This document shows, in pieces, positions 36,145 to 46,356 of a stretch of 64,000 nt of DNA; position 1 is the stretch's first letter, and every line of letters begins with the position of its first letter. This stretch comes from Mesorhizobium jarvisii (GTDB taxonomy: Bacteria; Pseudomonadota; Alphaproteobacteria; Rhizobiales; Rhizobiaceae), in NCBI RefSeq assembly GCF_003601985.1, contig NZ_QZXA01000008.1, positions 62,001-126,000 on the forward strand. Direction: 5' to 3'. A program made the translations under genes and the position numbers. The notes beneath the pieces are model-generated. The model had not been told where the DNA came from. It made no database searches and was given only the letters and a program-made list of their open reading frames with translations.

Positions 36145-37239
36145 ATGGATACGATCACGATCAAGGCCAAAGGTATTTCGGTTTCGCTCGACCTCACCGT
36201 CGGCCACATCGCCGACATGACCGTCGAAAGCGACGGACGCCAGCTGAAGCCGCTGCACCGCGCGCCCTGGGTCGACGCAAACGAGACGCTACCGAACGAC
36301 CTGCCGCAAGGCACGGTCCGGCTGTCCGGCGATTTCCTCTGCGCGCCGTTTTCGCGCAGCGATGTCGAGGAGGCGCCGCTGCATGGCTGGACGGCCAACA
36401 GTGCCTGGGAGGTCACCGAAAGCAGTGCCACGGACGGCGGCTGGCGCGCTGTCTTCCGGCTGCGGCACGAGGTCATGGGCGCCAGCGTCGACAAGATTTT
36501 TACGCTCATCGACGGCCATCCCTTCCTCTACCAGGAACATGTGTTTTCCGGCGGCTCCGGCGCGATTTCCGTCGCCCACCACCCTATGACGGTGATGAAA
36601 GGCGGCGGACGGCTAGCCTTTTCGCCGAAGCGCTTTGCCGCGACGCTGGCCGATCCGCTGGAGCCGGATCCCGCGCGCGGCCGCTTCATGCTGGCCTATC
36701 CGGCGCGTTCGGCCGAGCTCGGCCAGTTTCCCGCCGCCGGCGGCGGCACGCTCGACCTGACGCAATACCGCATGGAGGACAGGCGCGAGGATTTCATCAC
36801 CCTGGTCGAAGCCGACCATGCCGGGCCGGGCTGGACGGCACTGGCACGCCAGGCCGAGGAGGACCTGGTGCTGGTGCTGAAGAACCCCGCGGAGCTGCCT
36901 GTTACCATGCTGTGGCTGAGCAATGGCGGGCGCAACTATGCGCCGTGGAGCGGTCGCCATCTCGGCGTACTCGGCATAGAGGACGGCCGCACGGCGATAG
37001 GCCATGCCGCTTCCATCGGCGACAACTGGCTGAAACGCGAAGGCGTGGCGACCGCCTTTGCGCTCGGCGAAGGCCGGAGCTTTTCGTTCCGCCATGTCAT
37101 CGGCGCCCTGTCCGGCGGCACCCCGCCGCGAGAGATCACCACGGCCGACGGCCGGATGCGGCTTGCGACCGGCGGCTCGACGTCCGACGTGCCGTTCGAC
37201 AGCGCGTTCCTGCGCATCGGCCAGCCTGCGGCCGCCTGA
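36145..37239 (+). CDS. Aldose-epimerase-fold (galactose mutarotase-like) protein
   Basis: A 364-residue protein with a mutarotase-like beta-sandwich: LSGDFLCAPFSRSDVE, PLHGWTANSAWEV, GHPFLYQEHVFSGG and HHPMTVMKGGGRLAFS. The residue pattern differs from true aldose 1-epimerases and from the enzyme at 22514, so the substrate is uncertain. The start MDTITIKAKG at 36145 comes after GTGAGAG. It is followed 98 bases later by a P-loop kinase-like gene, possibly in the same transcript. Confidence 0.68.
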   Translation: MDTITIKAKGISVSLDLTVGHIADMTVESDGRQLKPLHRAPWVDANETLPNDLPQGTVRLSGDFLCAPFSRSDVEEAPLHGWTANSAWEVTESSATDGGWRAVFRLRHEVMGASVDKIFTLIDGHPFLYQEHVFSGGSGAISVAHHPMTVMKGGGRLAFSPKRFAATLADPLEPDPARGRFMLAYPARSAELGQFPAAGGGTLDLTQYRMEDRREDFITLVEADHAGPGWTALARQAEEDLVLVLKNPAELPVTMLWLSNGGRNYAPWSGRHLGVLGIEDGRTAIGHAASIGDNWLKREGVATAFALGEGRSFSFRHVIGALSGGTPPREITTADGRMRLATGGSTSDVPFDSAFLRIGQPAAA

Positions 37240-37337
37240 GGCGAGGTATGACCTGAGCGCAGGGTTTGAAATTTCCGCCGACTGCCGCCAAAATGCGGCG
37301 TAATGTTTCGCCGATCATCCAGGCAAGTGAGGCTCCC

Positions 37338-37949
37338 ATGTCCGAAATCGCCCACCTAGCCGCCACCATCTTCAAACGTGCCGGCAAGGCAAAACGCTTC
37401 ATCGTCGCCATCGCCGGACCGCCAGGCTCCGGCAAGTCCACGCTGTCGGCCGGCCTGCATGACCTTTTGCCGGAAGGGGCGGTGGAAGTCGTGCCGATGG
37501 ACGGCTTCCACTATGACGACATCGTGCTCAACGCGCGCGGCATGCGGGCGCGCAAGGGCGCGCCGGAAACCTTCGACTTTGCCGGCTTCGAGACCCTGAT
37601 GAAGCGCATCCGGGCCGGCGAACCCGACATCGCCATTCCCGTCTTCGACCGCAGCATGGAATTGTCGCGCGCCGCCGCGGCTATCGTCGGCACCGAGACC
37701 AAGTTCATCCTGGTCGAAGGCAATTACCTGCTGCTCGACGAGGAACCGTGGGCGCGGCTGGCGCCGCTGTTCGATTTCTCGATCTTCGTCGACGTGCCGC
37801 GCAATGAGCTCGAGCGACGCCTGATGGAACGCTGGCACGGCCATGGCCGTTCCGACGAGGAGGCGCGCGCCTGGATCGCCTCCAACGACATGCCCAACAT
37901 CGAACGCGTGCTGGCCCGGCGCCGGGCCGCCGACCTGATCATTGGTTAA
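37338..37949 (+). CDS. P-loop kinase (uridine kinase / PanK / fructose-kinase-like)
   Basis: A 203-residue nucleoside/nucleotide-kinase-like P-loop protein with Walker A AGPPGSGKSTL near residue 27, PMDGFHYDD (substrate Asp/His region), FILVEGNYLLLDE and a DVPRNELERRLMERW lid. This matches the branch often annotated as nucleoside triphosphate hydrolase or fructose transport-associated kinase (FrcK-like). The start MSEIAHLAAT follows AAGTGAGG. Its phosphate acceptor is probably a sugar or nucleoside. Confidence 0.8.
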   Translation: MSEIAHLAATIFKRAGKAKRFIVAIAGPPGSGKSTLSAGLHDLLPEGAVEVVPMDGFHYDDIVLNARGMRARKGAPETFDFAGFETLMKRIRAGEPDIAIPVFDRSMELSRAAAAIVGTETKFILVEGNYLLLDEEPWARLAPLFDFSIFVDVPRNELERRLMERWHGHGRSDEEARAWIASNDMPNIERVLARRRAADLIIG

Positions 37950-38042
37950 CACGCTTAATTTTCGGTATTTCTTGGCGGGAACCTTAAGAGTTTCGCGCCG
38001 TTATGCCTGACAACCCATTTGTCCGGCGTAAGGGATTTTCCA

Positions 38043-38351
38043 ATGGCCACCAAGGCAAAAAAACCAGCCAAGACGAGGCCTGCGAAGGCAACTCAAGCGA
38101 AAGCCGGTGCTGGCCCCGCGATTGCAGAACGCTCGAAAGACGCCAAGGCCGCTTTCGGCAAGGCCGCACCGCGAAAAGTCGTACCGGTCGCCAAGACCGC
38201 CAGCCCGCGCAAACCGGCGCCGGCAAAGGCCGGTGCCGTCAGGACGGCGGCTAATGTTGCCGCCGGCGCGGTGGTCGCTACCGCGCGCGGCGCCGTCTCG
38301 CTGGCGGCCTCGGTAATCGGCAGGGGCGGCTCGAAGGCCAAGGCGAAGTAG
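38043..38351 (+). CDS. Small Lys/Ala/Pro-rich basic protein (histone H1-like)
   Basis: A 102-residue, strongly basic, low-complexity protein (MATKAKKPAKTRPAKATQAK). Lys-Pro-Ala repeats in its first two-thirds resemble eukaryotic H1 tails and bacterial AlgP/Hc-like nucleoid proteins. It has an alanine-rich helical stretch (VRTAANVAAGAVVATARGAV) and ends GGSKAKAK. The RBS AAGGGA is 8 bases upstream. DNA binding is inferred from composition only. Confidence 0.7.
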   Translation: MATKAKKPAKTRPAKATQAKAGAGPAIAERSKDAKAAFGKAAPRKVVPVAKTASPRKPAPAKAGAVRTAANVAAGAVVATARGAVSLAASVIGRGGSKAKAK

Positions 38352-38414
38352 CAGGCTGCTCCGCCCGACCGTGTGTATTGGGCCAAGGCCGTCGCCTTGC
38401 AGCGACAGGCCGCA

Positions 38415-39119
38415 CTAGTCCTTTGCCGGAATGGTCAGGCCCTTCTGGACCGCCGGCCGGGCCAGGCCGCGCTCCAGCCAAGCCGCCACATTGGCGAAAT
38501 CATCGAAACCGACGAGGTCGCGCGCTTCATAGAAGCCGATCAAATTGCGCACCCAGCCGAGCAGCGAGATGTCGGCGATGGTGTAGTCATTGCCCATGAT
38601 CCATTTGCGGCCCTTCAGCCTGCCATCGAGCACGCCAAGCAACCGCCGCGATTCGTCGCGGTAACGTTCCAGCGGACGCTTGTCGGCGATCTCGCGGCCG
38701 GCGAATTTGTGGAAGAAGCCGACCTGGCCGAAGATCGGCCCGATGGAAGCCATCTGGAAGAAGACCCACTGGATCGTTTCGTAGCGCCGCGCTGCGTCCG
38801 CCGGGACGAGCAGGCCGGTCTTGTCGGCGAGATAGAGCAGGATGGCGCCGGATTCGAAAAGGCCGATCGGCTTGCCGTCCGGGCCGTTGGGATCGATGAT
38901 CGCCGGGATCTTGCCATTGGGGTTGAGCGACAGGAATTCCGGCGTCCAGCTTTCGTCCTTGCTGATGTTGATCAGATGCGGCTCATAGGGCAGGCCGAGC
39001 TCTTCCAGCGCGATCGATATCTTCACGCCGTTCGGCGTCGTTGCCGAATAGAGCTGGATCTGGTCGGGATGTTTGGCCGGCCAACGGATGGTGATCGGAA
39101 AGGCGGACAGGTCGGCCAT
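38415..39119 (-). CDS. Glutathione S-transferase family protein (YfcG/YghU-like)
   Basis: A 234-residue GST. The thioredoxin-fold N-domain has YSATTPNGVKISIALEELGL and the GSH-binding LNPNGKIPAIID and FESGAILLYLAD. The helical C-domain has FGQVGFFHKFAG and DYTIADISLLGW. The T-P-N motif near the N-terminus resembles the nu-class disulfide-bond oxidoreductases YfcG/YghU rather than classical detoxifying GSTs. The start MADLSAFPIT follows CAGGAG. It is a single gene convergent with the basic-protein gene. Confidence 0.87.
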   Translation of the reverse strand: MADLSAFPITIRWPAKHPDQIQLYSATTPNGVKISIALEELGLPYEPHLINISKDESWTPEFLSLNPNGKIPAIIDPNGPDGKPIGLFESGAILLYLADKTGLLVPADAARRYETIQWVFFQMASIGPIFGQVGFFHKFAGREIADKRPLERYRDESRRLLGVLDGRLKGRKWIMGNDYTIADISLLGWVRNLIGFYEARDLVGFDDFANVAAWLERGLARPAVQKGLTIPAKD

Positions 39120-39305
39120 CGGGAAACTCCTGAGCGGGGGATTTGGCGCGCCAAGGTGCGCGGTGTTGGCGGGTAGGCCCAAGAACTAGGCCTGCGACCC
39201 GCTAGGATCAATATGGCGGCGGCAGTTTCGCCATCCTTATCCTTGGACACCGAATCGAACGCGGTGGATGGTGTCCCCGCCCTGGGGCGGTGGTGACCGC
39301 CGAGA

Positions 39306-40514
39306 TCAGATGGCCTTGAATGCCAGCACCGCGTTGGTGCCGCCGAAAGCAAAACCGTTGCTGATCGCGGCGCGCACCTTGCGCTCGCGCGCGACATTGG
39401 GCGTCACGTCGAGATCGCAATCGGGATCGGGTTCACGGTAATTCGCGGTCGGCGGCACGACGCCTTCGCGGATCGCCATGACGCAGGCGATCATCTCCAG
39501 CCCGCCCGAAGCGCCGAGGCAATGGGCATGCATCGACTTGGTCGAGGAGACCGACAGCGAGCGCGCGTGCTCGCCGAAGACGCGCTTGATCGCGTTGGTC
39601 TCGATCTGGTCGTTGGCCTTGGTGCCGGTGCCGTGCGCGTTGAGATAATCGATGTCCTCGGGATTGAGCCCGGCATCGGCGAGACAGAAGCGCATCGCCG
39701 CTTCCGGTCCCTCGATGGTCGGGGCGACGATGTCGGAGGCATCGGCCGAAAGGCCGGCGCCGGCGATTTCGGCGAGGATGGTGGCGCCACGCGCCATGGC
39801 GTGATCGTAGCTTTCCAGAACCGCCATGCCGGCGCCTTCGCCGAGCACCAGACCCTGGCGGTCGGCCGAGAACGGCCGGCAGGTGTCGGGCGACAGCACG
39901 CGCAATGCCTCCCAGCCCTTGAGCACGCCCCAGACCAGCGGCGCATCGGTGCCGCCGGCGACCATCACGTCGGCACGGCCGAGCCTGATCTGGTCGACCG
40001 CGGAGGCGATGGCGTGGTTGGCCGACGAGCAGGCCGACGTGACGCCGAAAACCGGTCCACGCAGGCCAAGATGCATGCTGACCTGGCCGGAGGCGGCACC
40101 TGGCATGACCCGGGGCACGGTGAAGATGCCGGCGCGATTCTTGCCCTCAATCAGAATAGCGCGATAGTTCTCCTCGACGGTCTCGAAGCCGCAGACGCCG
40201 ACCCCGACAATGGTTCCCATGCGATAGGTGTTGTCGGCATGTGGGGCCAGGCCGGACTGCTGCATCGCCTCCTTCGCAGCGATAACCGCCAGCAGGCTGA
40301 AACGGTCCATCGACACAAGCTGCTTGCGCTCGATGCCATGATCGGGCAGCGCCTTGATCTCGCAGCCGGTCTTGACCTTCAGGTCATGCAGGAAGGGATT
40401 GTCGATGGGGCCGATGGCCGAACGGCCGGCCCGCATTTCAGCCCAGATCGACTGCGCATCGACGCCTAGTCCGCACAGCCCGCCGATGCCGGTAATGACG
40501 ACGCGTTTCAGCAT
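39306..40514 (-). CDS. NodE-like beta-ketoacyl-ACP synthase
   Basis: A 402-residue condensing enzyme of the FabF/NodE family that extends an acyl chain on an acyl carrier protein. The active-site Cys is in GVTSACSSANHAI, and the two His are in NAHGTGTKAND and STKSMHAHCLGASG. From memory, the latter and LCGLG, KQLVSMDRFSLLAVIAA, DVMVAGGTDAPL and TANYREPDPDCDLDVTPNV closely match nodulation NodE rather than housekeeping FabF. It starts four bases after the NodF-like carrier stop. No other nod genes and no obvious nod box are present, so the role is probably a specialised lipid, not necessarily a Nod factor. Confidence 0.83.
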   Translation of the reverse strand: MLKRVVITGIGGLCGLGVDAQSIWAEMRAGRSAIGPIDNPFLHDLKVKTGCEIKALPDHGIERKQLVSMDRFSLLAVIAAKEAMQQSGLAPHADNTYRMGTIVGVGVCGFETVEENYRAILIEGKNRAGIFTVPRVMPGAASGQVSMHLGLRGPVFGVTSACSSANHAIASAVDQIRLGRADVMVAGGTDAPLVWGVLKGWEALRVLSPDTCRPFSADRQGLVLGEGAGMAVLESYDHAMARGATILAEIAGAGLSADASDIVAPTIEGPEAAMRFCLADAGLNPEDIDYLNAHGTGTKANDQIETNAIKRVFGEHARSLSVSSTKSMHAHCLGASGGLEMIACVMAIREGVVPPTANYREPDPDCDLDVTPNVARERKVRAAISNGFAFGGTNAVLAFKAI

Positions 40515-40518
40515 TCGG

Positions 40519-40773
40519 TCAGGCTTTTTTCGCGATCAGCGCGCGAACGGCCTCGACCATGTCGCCAACATTCTTCAGATTGCTCCAGGCATCGACCGTG
40601 TTCATCTCGATCTCGATGTCATACTGCTCCTCGAGGTCGAAGATGATCTCCGTCAGCTCCAGCGAATGGATGCCGAGCGACGTCAATTCGGTGCTGGTGG
40701 TGATTTCTTCACCGCCCGGCTCGGCATGGGCCTTGATCTTTTCGATGATGTCCGTTGCCAGCTGGTCAGCCAT
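40519..40773 (-). CDS. NodF-like acyl carrier protein
   Basis: An 84-residue acyl carrier protein. The phosphopantetheine Ser sits in LGIHSLELTEI, where the usual DSL is HSL. The C-terminal EIEMNTVDAWSNLKNVGD is the hallmark of NodF-type carriers as opposed to housekeeping AcpP. It is the partner of the NodE-like synthase directly downstream. ATG at 40773 follows GGGGAAG. It is transcribed divergently from ureD with about 200 bases between. Confidence 0.83.
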   Translation of the reverse strand: MADQLATDIIEKIKAHAEPGGEEITTSTELTSLGIHSLELTEIIFDLEEQYDIEIEMNTVDAWSNLKNVGDMVEAVRALIAKKA

Positions 40774-40975
40774 TCGGTTTCTTCCCCACTTTATCGTTTC
40801 CCGACGCCAACTGAACAGCGCCTTCTTATCCTCGATATCAGGCCGCGATCGTCGCCTTCTACCCCCGTCAAGCATCGCCTGACCGTATCGAGGTGGCTCC
40901 CTCTATAGAAACGGAAACGCCATCAAGCAACAAGCTATATATCGACAAAACCGCCGCAGTGCTTAACCTGACGGC

Positions 40976-41818
40976 GTGGATACGACCGAATATACCAAGT
41001 TTTCGGCCCCTTTGGCCCAGCGCGCCGCGGGTCTGGCCCAGCTGGGCTGCGCCAGCGCGGACGGGCGCACGCGGCTGCGACGCCTTTATCAGGACGGTTC
41101 CGCCAAGATAAGGCTGCCGGCCGTTTTGGCCGACCCGCTGGAGGCAGTGCTGATCAACACCGCCGGCGGATTGACCGGCGGCGACCGCATCGGCTGGGAT
41201 GTGGATGTCGGCACAGAAGCCTCGGCGTCGATAACGACCCAGGCCTGCGAGAAGGTCTATCGCGCCGCATCCGACCATGCCGAGGTGCGGGTCAAGCTGA
41301 CGGTCGGCGAGAACGGCCGCATCGCCTGGCTGCCGCAGGAGACCATCGTCTTCGACCGGGCGGCCTTTGCCCGCACATTGGATGTCGAGCTTGCCGCGGG
41401 GGCCGAGGCGCTGGTGCTGGAGGCCACCGTCTTCGGCCGCCTGGCGATGGGCGAACGCGCCGCGCAAGGCATTTTCCGTGACCGCTGGCGGGTTCGCCAG
41501 GACGGTTTCCTCATCCATGCCGAGGATTTCCGTATTGGACCCGATATCGCTGGTGCCCTGGCACGCCCGGCGGCCGCCGGCGGCGCGATCGCCGTGGCGA
41601 CGCTGCTGCTGGTGTCGCAGCAGGCCGAGACTCTGCTCGACCCGGTCCGGGAAATCATCGGCGACCAGGGCGGCGCCAGCGTCTGGAGCGTGAAGGCATC
41701 TGGCAAGCTTCTTGCGAGGCTTTACGCCGGGGACGGCTACCAACTGCGTCAGCGGCTGGTTCCGCTCGTCGGACTGCTCAACGGAAGGGCGGGGCTGCCC
41801 AAATTATGGTCACTGTGA
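40976..41818 (+). CDS. ureD: Urease accessory protein UreD
   Basis: A 280-residue UreD/UreH accessory protein that binds apo-urease and, with UreF and UreG, forms the nickel-delivery complex. Family segments are VLINTAGGLTGGDRI, ITTQACEKVYRAA, WLPQETIVFDRA and MGERAAQGIFRDRWRV. The start is GTG. It is the first gene of the ure cluster, 13 bases ahead of ureA. Confidence 0.95.
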   Translation: MDTTEYTKFSAPLAQRAAGLAQLGCASADGRTRLRRLYQDGSAKIRLPAVLADPLEAVLINTAGGLTGGDRIGWDVDVGTEASASITTQACEKVYRAASDHAEVRVKLTVGENGRIAWLPQETIVFDRAAFARTLDVELAAGAEALVLEATVFGRLAMGERAAQGIFRDRWRVRQDGFLIHAEDFRIGPDIAGALARPAAAGGAIAVATLLLVSQQAETLLDPVREIIGDQGGASVWSVKASGKLLARLYAGDGYQLRQRLVPLVGLLNGRAGLPKLWSL

Positions 41819-41831
41819 TTCTGGAAACCGC

Positions 41832-42134
41832 ATGAACCTGACGCCGAGGGAAAAAGACAAGCTGCTGATCGCCATGGCGGCGATCGTGGCACGCAAGCGG
41901 CTGGAGCGCGGCGTCAAGCTCAACCATCCGGAAGCGATCGCGCTGATCACCGATTTCGTCGTCGAGGGCGCCCGCGACGGCCGCCCGGTCGCCGAACTGA
42001 TGGAGGCCGGCGCCCATGTCGTCACCCGCACTCAGGTGATGGAAGGGATCGCCGAGATGATCCATGACGTGCAGGTGGAAGCGACCTTCCCCGACGGCAC
42101 CAAGCTGGTGACCGTGCACGAGCCCATCAGGTGA
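41832..42134 (+). CDS. ureA: Urease gamma subunit
   Basis: 100 residues, the normal UreA length: MNLTPREKDKLLIAMAAIVA, LNHPEAIALITDFVVEGARD and QVMEGIAEMIHDVQVEATFP, with the typical FPDGTKLVTVHEPI ending. It is a structural subunit of the nickel urease. The start directly follows ureD and a DUF1272 gene follows 10 bases later. Confidence 0.97.
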   Translation: MNLTPREKDKLLIAMAAIVARKRLERGVKLNHPEAIALITDFVVEGARDGRPVAELMEAGAHVVTRTQVMEGIAEMIHDVQVEATFPDGTKLVTVHEPIR

Positions 42135-42144
42135 GGAGATCGAC

Positions 42145-42399
42145 ATGCTCGAACTGCGCCCAAACTGCGAGTGCTGCGACAAGGACCTGCCGCCTGAGGC
42201 GACGGATGCATTGATCTGCACCTTCGAATGCACTTTCTGCGCCGATTGCGTGGAAAACGTGCTGGACGGCGTCTGCCCCAATTGCGGCGGCAATTTTTCG
42301 ACCCGGCCGATCCGCCCGGCAGCGAAGCTGGAAAAATACCCGGCGTCGACCAAACGCGTCCTTAAGGCCGAGGGCTGCGGCCCGCGTAAGGCCGCGTGA
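42145..42399 (+). CDS. DUF1272 small Cys-rich (zinc-binding) protein
   Basis: An 84-residue protein of the DUF1272 family with paired cysteines (CECCDKDLPP, CTFECTFCADCVE, CPNCGGNF) that should bind zinc or possibly nickel. The RBS GTGAGGAG is strong. It lies between ureA and ureJ in the same direction, so it is co-transcribed with urease genes. A role in metal handling is an inference from its place; the family has no settled function. Confidence 0.85.
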   Translation: MLELRPNCECCDKDLPPEATDALICTFECTFCADCVENVLDGVCPNCGGNFSTRPIRPAAKLEKYPASTKRVLKAEGCGPRKAA

Positions 42400-42429
42400 C
42401 TGCACCATCGCAAACGAAAGGCATGTAGA

Positions 42430-43017
42430 ATGATCCCTGCCAAACGCCTGTGCCTCGCGGCGATCCTGCTCATGGCTGCCGCCATGCCGGCCTATGCCCA
42501 TGTCGGCATCGGCACGACCTCTTCCTTCACGGCCGGCTTCATGCATCCCTTATCCGGCCTTGATCATATGATTGTGATGATCGCCGTCGGCCTGTGGGCG
42601 GCGCTCAAGGGCGGCAGGGCGATCTGGGCATGGCCGGCGGCCTTTGTCGGCGTGATGCTTGCCGGCTCGGCCCTTGGCATGGCGCATGTGCCGGTGCCCT
42701 TCGTCGAGCCAGGCATACTGGCCTCCGTGGTGGCGCTTGGCCTGCTCGTGGCGCTGGCAATCGACCTGCCGGTTTCGGCCGGCGTCGCCATCCTCGGCCT
42801 TTTCGCGCTTTTCCACGGCCACGCTCATGGCACCGAAGTGCCGGAAAACGCCGGCGGGCTCGAATACGTGGCCGGCTTTGCCGTCGCCACCGTGCTGCTC
42901 CATGCCGTCGGCATCGCTGCCGGAATGAGCCTTGGCATGAGGTTCCGTGGTCTGGCTCGTGTCGCCGGTGCTGCCTGCGCGGCGATCGGCGTCGGCCTCG
43001 CCTTCGGCGTGGTGTGA
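42430..43017 (+). CDS. ureJ: HupE/UreJ nickel-permease-like membrane protein
   Basis: A 195-residue membrane protein. The signal sequence ends AYAHVG, and the HupE/UreJ motif FMHPLSGLDHMIVMIAVGLW is followed by five or so helices with FALFHGHAHGTEVP. The two His-rich motifs are the expected nickel-contact sites. HupE/UreJ proteins are thought to let Ni2+ enter for urease or hydrogenase; here the context is urease. Confidence 0.93.
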   Translation: MIPAKRLCLAAILLMAAAMPAYAHVGIGTTSSFTAGFMHPLSGLDHMIVMIAVGLWAALKGGRAIWAWPAAFVGVMLAGSALGMAHVPVPFVEPGILASVVALGLLVALAIDLPVSAGVAILGLFALFHGHAHGTEVPENAGGLEYVAGFAVATVLLHAVGIAAGMSLGMRFRGLARVAGAACAAIGVGLAFGVV

Positions 43018-43023
43018 CATCAG

Positions 43024-43329
43024 ATGATCCCCGGCGAAATCATTCCCGTCCCAGGCGACATCGAGCTCAACAAGGGTCTGCCGACCGTCACCCTGAAAGT
43101 CGCCAACAGCGGCGACCGGCCCATCCAGGTCGGCAGCCACTACCATTTCTTCGAAACGAATGAAGGGCTGAAATTCGACCGCGAACAGACCCGCGGCATG
43201 CGCCTCGACATCGCCGCCGGCACCGCCATGCGCTTCGAGCCGGGACAGGAACGCGATGTCACGCTGGTGCCGCTCGGCGGCAAGCGCGAGGTCTATGGAT
43301 TCCAGCAGAAGGTGATGGGCAAGCTGTGA
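43024..43329 (+). CDS. ureB: Urease beta subunit
   Basis: A 101-residue UreB: MIPGEIIPVPGDIELNKG, PIQVGSHYHFFETN, RLDIAAGTAMRFEPG and LGGKREVYGFQQKVMGKL are family-typical. It is a structural subunit of urease. It lies six bases after ureJ. The gene ends before two oppositely oriented genes that separate it from ureC. Confidence 0.97.
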   Translation: MIPGEIIPVPGDIELNKGLPTVTLKVANSGDRPIQVGSHYHFFETNEGLKFDREQTRGMRLDIAAGTAMRFEPGQERDVTLVPLGGKREVYGFQQKVMGKL

Positions 43330-43409
43330 ATTCTGTGGCGTCTCGCGCTTGGCCTTCAAAGGCCGCGAACGGCGTTTGGGCAAGCGTGAAAGCAAATGGT
43401 GCTTTCGGC

Positions 43410-43904
43410 TCAGTCCGACGGTTTGGCGGCCGCATAAATGATGATCTTTCCGGGATCGTCGAACGCGACGGCAAGGACGTCCTGCGCGGCCACGCGCCGC
43501 GAATCGATGGCGTTAAAGAGCAGGGCGTTCGCCTCAATCTCCTTGCGCAGTTCCGCGACGTCGTCCTGATGCTGCCGGACCTTGTTCTCGATGACCGGCG
43601 GCGGGCCGCCTTCGCTGCGTGCCGCGTCGGTCAGGAACACGATATCGACCTTGTCGAGCTTGGAGGTCTTGCGCACCGTGCCGATGTTGTCGCGCGTGCG
43701 GTCGATCGCCGAACTGACTTTTCCGATTTCAGCTGTCGTCTTGGCCTGTTCCTCGCTGATTTGCGAGCCGACGATGCGGTCAACGGTCTCCGGGCTTTCA
43801 AGGCCTTGCGCATTCAGCGCGGCCTGGGGAAGGCTCGCTGCCAGAAACGCGGCCGCCGCAATGGCATGCAGCCATCGGGCATCGGGCAAGGTGGTGGAGG
43901 TCAT
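43410..43904 (-). CDS. Secreted hypothetical protein inside ure cluster
   Basis: A 164-residue protein I do not recognise. It has a hydrophobic N-terminal export signal (HAIAAAAFLAASLPQAALNA), then a charged, mostly helical region (EEQAKTTAEIGKVSSAIDR, IENKVRQHQDDVAELRKEIE) likely to be a coiled coil. It lies on the opposite strand between ureB and ureC, so it is not part of the urease transcript. Confidence 0.6.
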   Translation of the reverse strand: MTSTTLPDARWLHAIAAAAFLAASLPQAALNAQGLESPETVDRIVGSQISEEQAKTTAEIGKVSSAIDRTRDNIGTVRKTSKLDKVDIVFLTDAARSEGGPPPVIENKVRQHQDDVAELRKEIEANALLFNAIDSRRVAAQDVLAVAFDDPGKIIIYAAAKPSD

Positions 43905-44018
43905 CGTTCGCTTTCGCAGCTTGTTTCAACAATCAGCAAGCGAAACGACTCCAGCCCTGCCACGGTTCCCATCGCAATACGGCCGGCGGACCGGATACCG
44001 GCCCGCCGCGCCAGGCCG

Positions 44019-44396
44019 TCAGCTGGCCTTCTTGGTGATCAAGGTCAGCGCGCCATTGGGCTCCATGCTGGCCGCGACGACCTGGGCCGAGGTCATTCCC
44101 TTGGCCTGGAGGGCGGACTTCACCTTGGGGGTGGCGTCGATCGAGCTGCGCAGTTTCTGCAGGCCGGCGTCACCGCGCTGGGCGATCACCTGATTGACCT
44201 GCGTCTGGGTGTCCTTCGGCAGCTCGGTGATGTCGACAATGTTGACGCTCTGGATCGCCGGCGCGGCCTGCTGACCGCTGGGGGCAGGAGTCGTCGCCTT
44301 GGGGGCAGGCGTGGCCGGAGCGGGCTGCTGCTGGGCACTGGCGGCACCGGCCAGCATCAGGCTGGCGGCGGCTGCAAGAATTATCGTTTTGCGCAT
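44019..44396 (-). CDS. Small secreted Ala/Pro/Gln-rich protein
   Basis: A 125-residue exported protein. The signal peptide MRKTIILAAAASLMLAGAAS is followed by a Pro/Ala/Gln-rich linker and a small C-terminal domain (VDITELPKDTQTQVNQVIAQ, LQAKGMTSAQVVAASMEP). The RBS GGAAGG is upstream of the Met at 44396. No function is recognised. It is leftward, between ureB and ureC. Confidence 0.65.
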   Translation of the reverse strand: MRKTIILAAAASLMLAGAASAQQQPAPATPAPKATTPAPSGQQAAPAIQSVNIVDITELPKDTQTQVNQVIAQRGDAGLQKLRSSIDATPKVKSALQAKGMTSAQVVAASMEPNGALTLITKKAS

Positions 44397-44563
44397 GGAT
44401 TTTCCTTCCATCGATTTGGCAAACGGTCGTTTTGGGGTGACCTGCCAACCTCAACCGCCAAATGGGATCAGAAGGTGTCGCCCAGCGGGTCATTGCGTGA
44501 CCATTGGATGGCGGCAATGTGCAGCCCAGCCTCAACCACACCGCATTTCGGGAGCAATCGCTG

Positions 44564-46276
<1,713 letters not shown>

Positions 46277-46356
46277 GGCCGGTCGGCCAAATTCCGTTGC
46301 GGCTGGTATGCATAGGCCGCAATATGCGGTCGAGCAGAAACCCACCGTGATCAGGC

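Noticed and set aside
40774..40975. A nod box in front of the NodF-like gene.
   Set aside because: I found no ATC-N9-GAT type repeats in this region by eye.
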